Shown here in pieces: positions 58,510 to 64,000 of a stretch of 64,000 bases of DNA; the stretch's first letter is position 1; the number at the start of each line of letters is the position of its first letter. The notes beneath the pieces are model-generated. The model ran no database searches. It was given only the letters and a program-made list of their open reading frames with translations, and was not told the DNA's origin. Both the position numbers and the translations under genes were made by a program. Source of the DNA: a bacterium (GTDB lineage: Bacteria > Patescibacteriota > Microgenomatia > UBA1406 > GWC2-37-13); NCBI GenBank assembly GCA_021833625.1, contig JAKBEU010000001.1, positions 248,001 to 312,000 on the forward strand, written 5' to 3'.

Positions 58510-60000
58510 TCAAGTCGCACTTCTTGCATCGCTTATCGTCAGGAGAACCGTTTCCGGAGCAATGGAACTCTGTCTGCAAATAGCTACAAAATCATTATAT
58601 TCCTTTGTGCCGGGAGTAAGAAGTAAATCAACTCCATATTTTTTCGGAGTAGATTCTCCCGCTTTTACATCAACAGATTTCTTTTTGAAATCATACACAA
58701 TCCCAAGTACCTTAGCACCCCTTTTATTGTGAAAGTCTATTTTTCCTGATGTTCTGATGAAATGCAGGTCGTAAAGTATCTGCGGAAGCTCATTTTCAAA
58801 TTCTTGGGGAGAAACAATTTCCTGTCCGAGTAGTTGAATTGTCTTTGTTCCTTTCGATTTATATATATTCAGATCCGGAATTCCGTCGGCATTGGCATCG
58901 CTTATCATCGAAAGAACTTCTTTCCCTCCCACCTTTATCGGGTAAAGAGGAATGTCTCCTGAGATGGGTACGACAAAAGGCACCGTCATTCCCGGGTCAA
59001 ACAAAAACTTTATCCCTTCCTGTTCAAGCATTATCCCACTGTGGCCTTTTTTGTATGGAGGATTGTCGGACGCAAATACTACCACGCGCGGATTATCAAA
59101 ACCCATAGTCTGAAGGGCATCAGCAAGACGAAGAGTGTGAAGCGAACAATTCCCTCCCACCGTATCATACATTTCTTTTCTTCTTCTTATAATCTTCCGA
59201 TAAAATTCCATAACATCCCCCCTCCCTCCTTTTAAGTATTCTGCATAAAAAGAAAGCGTATTAAATGGTCTCTGTTCAATAACATCTTCCAATAGTTGGG
59301 CTGTTTGCATATCAAGCTTTCCAGCAACGTCTGCTAAGTGGAGTGTTTCTGCAGTAAGTCCGGATATGTGCGGTCTCACCGTCTGGAAATCCTGCTGATT
59401 CTCCTGAGTTGGCTTGAAGCGTGGAGTGTATATTCCTTTTTGAGTTGTGGCAAACTGTACAAATCCCGCAGTAAAGCCTTTTTTCGGATCAACCATTTCG
59501 GGAAGTGCAGTTACTTCTATCGGAAATGTTTCGGCGGGTTTTCCCAGCGGAATGTCAAGATAACTTAATACGGTAAATGCGCTCTCTCCTTTTTTTCTGC
59601 CGAAGGTTACTGAACCGACATAGCGGACGGATCCTACCCTATTTATTGCATCAAGCACTTCCCTTTTTCTTTCTTCCGTAAGTCCGTCCCTATTGACGGA
59701 TGTATATCCTCCATTTTCCTCTATCATGACAACCGAATCGGATACGACAATGGCGCTATCTCCTTCGCCTTCTTCCCCACTCATTTTTTTTCTTTGTTCG
59801 TCAAATTTTGCCCTCGACATTTCGGCCACATATCTAAAACCTTCAGTTTCAGGAATGTCGATTTCTTTTTTTATTCTTTCTTCATCGAATCGAACAGGAA
59901 CGGCAATCGCATCAAGACCGGGGGCTTGTTTTCTAAACTGCTCAAGTTTTCGTGCGTTTGATGTCGCAAGAGCCAAAGGAAGCCTTCCTTGTTCAACCAT
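58510..60000 (-). CDS. Fusion: Ham1/Maf-like NTP pyrophosphatase domain + NAT/transglutaminase-like domain
   Basis: A 496-residue protein. Residues 5-190 resemble ITPase/Ham1 (LALATSNARKLEQFRK at the start; acidic strand SAIVVSDSVVMIEENGGYTS). Residues about 255-350 carry a Cys-His-Asp triad in the style of arylamine N-acetyltransferases and transglutaminases: Cys285 (TVGGNCSLHTLRLADAL), His320 (KKGHSGIMLEQ), Asp335 (KFLFDPGM). A C-terminal region of about 150 residues is unrecognised. A housecleaning NTP hydrolase joined to an acyl or amide transfer domain is not an architecture I know. Convergent with the radical SAM gene (13-nt gap). Confidence 0.65.
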   Translation of the reverse strand: MVEQGRLPLALATSNARKLEQFRKQAPGLDAIAVPVRFDEERIKKEIDIPETEGFRYVAEMSRAKFDEQRKKMSGEEGEGDSAIVVSDSVVMIEENGGYTSVNRDGLTEERKREVLDAINRVGSVRYVGSVTFGRKKGESAFTVLSYLDIPLGKPAETFPIEVTALPEMVDPKKGFTAGFVQFATTQKGIYTPRFKPTQENQQDFQTVRPHISGLTAETLHLADVAGKLDMQTAQLLEDVIEQRPFNTLSFYAEYLKGGRGDVMEFYRKIIRRRKEMYDTVGGNCSLHTLRLADALQTMGFDNPRVVVFASDNPPYKKGHSGIMLEQEGIKFLFDPGMTVPFVVPISGDIPLYPIKVGGKEVLSMISDANADGIPDLNIYKSKGTKTIQLLGQEIVSPQEFENELPQILYDLHFIRTSGKIDFHNKRGAKVLGIVYDFKKKSVDVKAGESTPKKYGVDLLLTPGTKEYNDFVAICRQSSIAPETVLLTISDARSAT

Positions 60001-60045
60001 ATTGCCAAAAAGAAAAAATGTTTATATATTTATCTCCCCCAACGC

Positions 60046-61215
60046 TTATTCTTCCCTAAATGCAGCGCCATACCCATATTCTTGGGTCCACTTACGGCTT
60101 GCTCGGATAATTATTTTATTTGCATACGGGAAAAGCGGATTCATTTGTTCATCAAGTGCATATGGCAAATATCCTCCCCGGGCAAAATATACGTCGTTTG
60201 GTACATCGGGATCAATGGGCGCATTCATCGGAGGAAGCTCTCCCTTATGCATATGTTCGCCATGGGTGTCTTTTCTGGTATCGTTCCATGGGCAAAATGT
60301 GTCATCTCCCCGCTCTTTTCTTATATGCCGCATGATTTCGTCTTTTATTCCTTTTTCCGCATCTCCCATATCTCCCACTACTTGTATATTTCCATCTTCC
60401 CCCCTCAAAGCATTCACCGTCTTTTGCATTGCATCAGGAAGAGTTCTGACAATTTCATCTGGCATGGTAATGTAGTTTGCGTGTTTTTTGACCCCGTTTG
60501 TCCCCGTTACTCCTTCGGTAAGTCCATATGCCATATATCCTGCTGTTATGCGCAGAGGAATTTCATGTTTTTTTGCATATGCACGAAGAAGTAATATCCC
60601 TTGACCTGTTGCCGGCCCGTCAATCACCACCTCCACGCCCTTTTTGAGTGTCTGTTCGTTTCCTTGTTGTATCTGCAACTCCATATAGCTAAGTATCGAG
60701 TCGCCGGACGCAAGACAGTCGTCGTGAATACGTACCCCATATACGTGCCCATCCTGCTTTAAGGCGGGGCTTATGCCTTCTGCAAGAGCCTGCTGATACT
60801 GCGCGCGGACTCCATCGTCACCAAATCCCTGTCGTGCAAAACGCATAAGGGAAAGCGCATATTCACTTGTTGATCCGTGAAGAATGGAAAGACTTAAGCC
60901 CCTCTCATCGTGACTGAATGTTACAGCTTCTTTTGTTCCCGTTGTCGTACCGGTTAACCGCTCCGTCAGTCTTTTGTCCTCTCCCAGTTTATGCAAAAAC
61001 GTATCTGGTCGGATGATGCTTCCCGGAAATGAAGCACTCAATTCGGGAGGAAAGGTAACAAAATAATTCCAGCTTTCTTTTATGCCTTCTTCATCGGTAA
61101 GATGAACCTTGCCATGATCGTGCCACACCGTTCCCTCCAGTTTCGCCGGATTCCGGAGCAAACCTATGATTACCTCTCCCTGTCTCATCCCTTTTTGTGA
61201 CTTATTCTCAACCAT
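60046..61215 (-). CDS. Uncharacterised protein with a PRPP-binding-like loop
   Basis: A 389-residue soluble protein. VYGVRIHDDCLASGDSIL (about 158-174, Asp165-Asp166) resembles the phosphoribosyltransferase motif (four hydrophobics, two acids, then SG/TG-S/T), and the following KGVEVVIDGPATGQGILLLRAYAKKHEIPLRITAGYMAYGL fits the next strands of a type I PRTase-like fold. The C-terminal 100 residues contain Cys/His (TFCPWNDTRKDTHGEHMH). Upstream neighbour in the same direction ends at 61351, separated by two terminators; downstream is the Ham1 fusion (45 nt). Nucleotide salvage role is a guess. Confidence 0.55.
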   Translation of the reverse strand: MVENKSQKGMRQGEVIIGLLRNPAKLEGTVWHDHGKVHLTDEEGIKESWNYFVTFPPELSASFPGSIIRPDTFLHKLGEDKRLTERLTGTTTGTKEAVTFSHDERGLSLSILHGSTSEYALSLMRFARQGFGDDGVRAQYQQALAEGISPALKQDGHVYGVRIHDDCLASGDSILSYMELQIQQGNEQTLKKGVEVVIDGPATGQGILLLRAYAKKHEIPLRITAGYMAYGLTEGVTGTNGVKKHANYITMPDEIVRTLPDAMQKTVNALRGEDGNIQVVGDMGDAEKGIKDEIMRHIRKERGDDTFCPWNDTRKDTHGEHMHKGELPPMNAPIDPDVPNDVYFARGGYLPYALDEQMNPLFPYANKIIIRASRKWTQEYGYGAAFREE

Positions 61216-61221
61216 AGACTT

Positions 61222-61247
61222 AAAAAAAATCCGCCTCTTGGGCGGAT
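61222..61247 (-). terminator. Intrinsic terminator on the minus strand
   Basis: Minus-strand RNA: ATCCGCC (61247-61241), loop, GGCGGAT (61235-61229), then a run of U (61228-61222). It ends transcription coming from the HD-domain gene. Confidence 0.8.
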
Positions 61248-61268
61248 AATTTATTTAACAGTCGGTAT

Positions 61269-61287
61269 AAAAAAACCGCTTACGCGG
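61269..61287 (-). terminator. Second tandem terminator on the minus strand
   Basis: Minus-strand RNA: CCGC-GTAA-GCGG (61287-61276) followed by seven U (61275-61269). Upstream of the first in transcription order; together they insulate the 60046 gene. Confidence 0.75.
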
Positions 61288-61350
61288 CAGATAATCACTT
61301 TTTTGTTTGTTTTCAGTATAACCATCTAATCGGTAATTATTACATATCTA

Positions 61351-62100
61351 TTATACCTTGTCAATGTTGATTCCCCATATCTCAAAAAAGCGCATTACGG
61401 CAGGATATTCCATCCCGTTTTTTTTAAGCCATTCTATTTCTTCCCCCGCGACTGTCGTTCCCATGTCATTGAGGCTTTTTAAAACATCCTCTTCATTATT
61501 CACGCTGATTTTTTTAGACAAAATCTCGTTTGCTTTTGTTTTCGCAATAAGACAGGTGCGCAAATAGCCCAAATGCTCTACAACACGGAATGCCCTTCCT
61601 ATTTTTGTTTTTTGATTGTTCAGATTGCCGCTTGCATCAACTATGGCGTTTCTTTCCAGTGACTCCGTAAAAACAGGAAGAGGAAAAATGGTGTATGCCA
61701 ATGAAAAAAGAAGATGTGCTTCTTCCGCATCATCATGTTTATTTTTATCTTTAAGCTGTTTATCTCCCATTATTGCTTCCGGCCAATCATGGGTTATGGC
61801 AAGAATTTCAAACGTCCTTTTTTCATAAGGAGTAAATTGTGCGTCTTTCGGTACTTCCCCTTTCTTCCAACTTTTTGGGGGAGTTTCACAGTGGTGTATA
61901 AAAAAACGGGTAAGTCCATACATGAGTTGCATGTGCGTAATGTCGTTCATATCAGCACCCAGGAGATGTTCCCATTCTTTATTCGTCATTGATGCGGGCT
62001 GACGGTGGGACCAGCGGGTTATCTCGGCGGCTTTTTGCCCAAAAAAGGATTCCCTAAACGTATTATGAATGGCAATCGGGCTTAATGTTTCATGTCCCAT
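61351..62100 (-). CDS. HD-domain phosphohydrolase-like protein
   Basis: A 249-residue helical protein from ATG 62100. His69/His70 (FFIHHCE) and the pair His104-Asp105 (LAITHDWPEAIMGD) with a following Glu give the HD metal-site pattern, and VVEHLGYLRTCLIA supplies later helices. HD proteins hydrolyse nucleotides (for example 5'-nucleotidase YfbR, dGTPases) or cyclic dinucleotides. An upstream frame extends to 62262, but a promoter at 62111-62139 and the divergent dcd start argue for ATG 62100. Confidence 0.75.
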   Translation of the reverse strand: MGHETLSPIAIHNTFRESFFGQKAAEITRWSHRQPASMTNKEWEHLLGADMNDITHMQLMYGLTRFFIHHCETPPKSWKKGEVPKDAQFTPYEKRTFEILAITHDWPEAIMGDKQLKDKNKHDDAEEAHLLFSLAYTIFPLPVFTESLERNAIVDASGNLNNQKTKIGRAFRVVEHLGYLRTCLIAKTKANEILSKKISVNNEEDVLKSLNDMGTTVAGEEIEWLKKNGMEYPAVMRFFEIWGINIDKV

Positions 62101-62110
62101 AAGATTTGCT

Positions 62111-62139
62111 ATTGTATCATTTATTTGAACAAAAGTCAA
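62111..62139 (-). promoter_or_regulatory. Promoter of the HD-domain gene
   Basis: Minus strand TTGACT (62139-62134), 17-bp spacer, TACAAT (62116-62111), 10 nt before ATG 62100. This placement rules out start codons further upstream for this transcript. Confidence 0.65.
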
Positions 62140-62191
62140 AGAATGGCTGTCCAATAGACGCAGGGACCGCTTTTTAGTATAATGGGGAGAT

Positions 62192-62764
62192 ATGATGCTT
62201 TCAGACACAGACATAAAACGGGCCCTTTCGGAAAAACGTATCGTTATCGATCCTCTTCCCAATTACGAAGAGGCGCTTTCTGCCTGCACCATCGACCTTC
62301 GGCTGCATAATGAGTTTGAGGTATTTGAACGCACGGACATCCCCTATTTTGACCTAAAAAAAATGGATGACACCAATGTCACAAAAAAGGTGGTTATTGG
62401 AGCAAATGAATCATTTATCTTAGCGCCGGGAAAGTTTGCTCTTGCTTCCACATATGAATGGGTTGAGCTTCCCGATGATATAGGCGCACGCTTAGAGGGA
62501 AGGTCATCTTTGGGACGGCTTGGCATTATCGTTCATTCAACCGCAGCGCTTATTCATCCCGGAATGAGAGGAAGAATAGTGCTAGAGCTGAGTAATTTAT
62601 CCGAGATTCCGGTTGCCCTCTACCCGGGACTTCGTATTTGTGCCCTTTCATTTGAAACACTATCATCTCCAGCAGAACTTCCTTATTACAAACAAAAATC
62701 GGCCAAATACCGCAATCAAAAAGGAGTAACCAGCAGCAAGATTGGACTGGACGCAGACAAATAA
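62192..62764 (+). CDS. dcd: dCTP deaminase
   Basis: A 190-residue trimeric-fold deaminase (or bifunctional deaminase/dUTPase) making dUTP or dUMP for thymidylate synthesis. Landmarks: MLSDTDIKRAL, IDPLPNYEEALSACTIDLRLHNEF, GKFALASTYEWVELPDDIGARLEGRSSLGRLGIIVHSTAALIHPGMRGRIVLELSN (catalytic Glu and Ser/Arg), LYPGLRICALSFE. Start ATG 62192 (or 62195) lies 8 nt after TATAAT (62178-62183). Adjacent to thymidylate and nucleotide genes. Confidence 0.95.
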   Translation: MMLSDTDIKRALSEKRIVIDPLPNYEEALSACTIDLRLHNEFEVFERTDIPYFDLKKMDDTNVTKKVVIGANESFILAPGKFALASTYEWVELPDDIGARLEGRSSLGRLGIIVHSTAALIHPGMRGRIVLELSNLSEIPVALYPGLRICALSFETLSSPAELPYYKQKSAKYRNQKGVTSSKIGLDADK

Positions 62765-62766
62765 AG

Positions 62767-62849
62767 TGCCGGGAGAGGGGGTCGAACCCTCACGAGGTTG
62801 CCCTCACTAGTTTTTGAGACTAGCCTGTCTGCCATTTCAGCACCCCGGC
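62767..62849 (-). tRNA. tRNA-Leu (anticodon CAA)
   Basis: Minus strand: acceptor GCCGGGG (62849-62843) pairs with CTCCCGGC end; anticodon stem CTAGT/ACTAG with loop CTCAAAA, anticodon CAA. Class II with variable arm GAGGGCAACCTC, T-arm GAGGGTTCGACCCCCTC. No encoded CCA. Confidence 0.94.
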
Positions 62850-62885
62850 ATGCCGTGTACGATTATATCAAAGAAACGGGCCAAA

Positions 62886-64000
62886 TTACCAGCTCCCTCC
62901 TCCTCCACCTCCACCGCCTCCCCCTGAAAATCCTCCGCTAAATCCTGAAGAATGGCCTGTTGTAGATGAAACGGGCGTTGCGGACGTTTTAAAACTATTA
63001 GCACTCGAATGCATTACTGAAGCAAAATAGACTGCGTTGAACGCGGAATTGTTATGTCCGACATACCATGACGGCTGAGTGAGTGAGATATCCTTAAATC
63101 GCCCTGCCCATATTTTCTCTACACCGAACGCAATGGCAAAGGGTAACAGTTTTTCAAAAAACATCTGATTTTTTGCCTGGAATTCCAGTTGACGCTCCTG
63201 GGAAGACAGAAATGTCTTCAATGACTTTGCAACGCTTGCCTGTTGTGCTCCCAATATTGTTTTTGCAGGCATCCGTTTCGCAAAAATAAACAAAATAATC
63301 GCAAGCACGATATTGCCCGTAAACAGGGCAATCCCTCCCAAAACATAATAAAGCGTACGCGTTGTCTGGGGATTTTTTTTGAAAAAACCATCCCCAACCA
63401 CCTGTGTATAGAGACTGTCAGTCACTTTATTCATTTCTGAACTAAGTTCTGCACCTTTTATTTTCAATTCATCGCTGTCTTTAAATAATCCGGATAGAAG
63501 CAACTCCTCAAACGGCATAATATCAGCCTTTCCTTCCCATTCCTTTTTCTTTTTAAGGACAAAGTCATTTTTCTTTTCCTCAACAATTTGCAGATATCCT
63601 CTTTGGGCAAGGTGGACAATTGACCCGAATATGTCCCGCATGTCGACCGTTTCGTCGATAAGCGATCCCGTTTCGGCAGGAGTAAGAGATCTTCCCTTTT
63701 CCGTTTTCGGCGGATCATACCATACGCGCACGTCCTGCACCTTCGGATCCCGCCCGGTCAGATACCACCGTATCGGAATATAAACAGGCAGCACAATGTA
63801 CCAAATAAGGCCCAGGAGAGCTAATATAATGCCAAGCAGTGAGAGGATAAGCATTCCGTACCATGTATTCTCAAAACGGGTGTAGGGTGTCGGCTCCAAC
63901 ACCGCAACATTCCCTTTTGGAAATCCAACGACAATGGTAAGTCCCGAACCGGGAGTTAGGGTTGACTGTGAAGTAAATGTCGGAGCTTCTGCTGTGGTGA
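62886..64000 (-). CDS. DUF2207-type membrane protein, N-terminus beyond window
   Basis: The frame is open to the window edge; 370 residues are visible. The N-terminal visible part (LTPGSGLTIVVGFPKGNV) fits the end of the DUF2207 extracellular domain. TM helices at about 50-75 (visible numbering) and a pair near 225-255 flank a cytoplasmic region with DPKVQDVRVWYDPPKTEKGRSLTPAETGSLIDETVDMRDIFGSIVHLAQRGYL, typical of the family. The C-terminus ends in a Ser/Gly-rich run of ten Gly plus SW. Function unknown; TPM/DUF2207 proteins are common in small genomes. Confidence 0.88.
   Translation of the reverse strand, partial: TTAEAPTFTSQSTLTPGSGLTIVVGFPKGNVAVLEPTPYTRFENTWYGMLILSLLGIILALLGLIWYIVLPVYIPIRWYLTGRDPKVQDVRVWYDPPKTEKGRSLTPAETGSLIDETVDMRDIFGSIVHLAQRGYLQIVEEKKNDFVLKKKKEWEGKADIMPFEELLLSGLFKDSDELKIKGAELSSEMNKVTDSLYTQVVGDGFFKKNPQTTRTLYYVLGGIALFTGNIVLAIILFIFAKRMPAKTILGAQQASVAKSLKTFLSSQERQLEFQAKNQMFFEKLLPFAIAFGVEKIWAGRFKDISLTQPSWYVGHNNSAFNAVYFASVMHSSANSFKTSATPVSSTTGHSSGFSGGFSGGGGGGGGGGSW

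Noticed and set aside
62101-62262. N-terminal extension of the HD-domain protein
   Set aside because: The extension spans the gene's own predicted promoter and the divergent dcd start; its residues show no domain character.
1-64000. UGA recoding as in some candidate phyla
   Set aside because: TGA ends several well-conserved genes at the expected length (for example sigma factor, 5153, 12783, 33290), and no conserved gene needs read-through.

Overview
The window reads as a gene-dense chromosomal segment of a small-genome bacterium of the Candidate Phyla Radiation (Patescibacteria), most likely a Microgenomates-type lineage. This is an inference from style, not a database match. Intergenic gaps are short, many genes overlap by 4 nt, and there are many membrane-anchored proteins with Pro/Ser/Thr-rich 'PTPSPT' linkers. 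tRNAs have no encoded CCA, TGA is used as a normal stop, and most genes lack a Shine-Dalgarno sequence. At about twenty genes a -10 hexamer (TATAAT, TATACT or TACAAT) ends only 5-12 nt before the start codon, which points to widespread leaderless mRNA.

Region by region. 1-3.1 kb: ECF sigma factor with a downstream partner, then a metal/metalloid module read leftward (ArsR, redox disulfide protein, ArsP-type permease, small secreted protein, Cys/His-rich peptide). 3.2-14.1 kb: ion transport and regulation: an Nramp-like carrier overlapping an MgtA-type Mg2+ ATPase, class II fructose-1,6-bisphosphatase, a Crp/Fnr regulator facing a CRP-consensus palindrome, a second P-type ATPase behind a nested hairpin, and an RG-rich DEAD-box helicase with a long leader. 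14.3-22.9 kb: a divergent Fic protein, a two-component system, a MacAB-like exporter, secreted proteins and an aldose epimerase. 23-25.9 kb: tRNA-Leu, pyrH, AlkD, GreA and a sugar nucleotidyltransferase. 25.9-27.1 kb: an atypical island (consensus promoter, open frame without a start, large hairpin, lipoprotein, terminators). 27.1-34.1 kb: surface and envelope genes, including a DsbA / transglutaminase / DegT / FemX run. 34.1-35.1 kb: a noncoding island with covarying hairpin repeats, a perfect DnaA box and iteron-like repeats, lying where gene orientation switches from mostly rightward to mostly leftward. 35.1-48.2 kb: YebC, LCP-like protein, CPA2 antiporter, DksA-like, Lgt, glycosyltransferases, CBS protein, PepA. 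48.3-53.2 kb: a tight four-gene cluster (ATP-grasp ligase, PP-loop ATPase, Ddl-like ligase, KamA-like radical SAM enzyme) that looks like an uncharacterised peptide or wall-precursor pathway. 53.3-64 kb: tRNA-Ile, tRNA-Val, a membrane-anchored Clp-like AAA+ protein, then a nucleotide-centred neighbourhood with two unusual fusions (deoxyribosyltransferase-like + thymidylate kinase; Ham1-like + NAT/transglutaminase-like), a PRPP-loop protein, an HD protein, Dcd, tRNA-Leu and a DUF2207 protein cut by the window end.

The best candidates for something undescribed are the 48.3-53.2 kb ligase/aminomutase cluster, the fusion enzymes at 55.8-61.2 kb, and the covarying repeat family at 34.6-34.9 kb with a relative at 25.9 kb.
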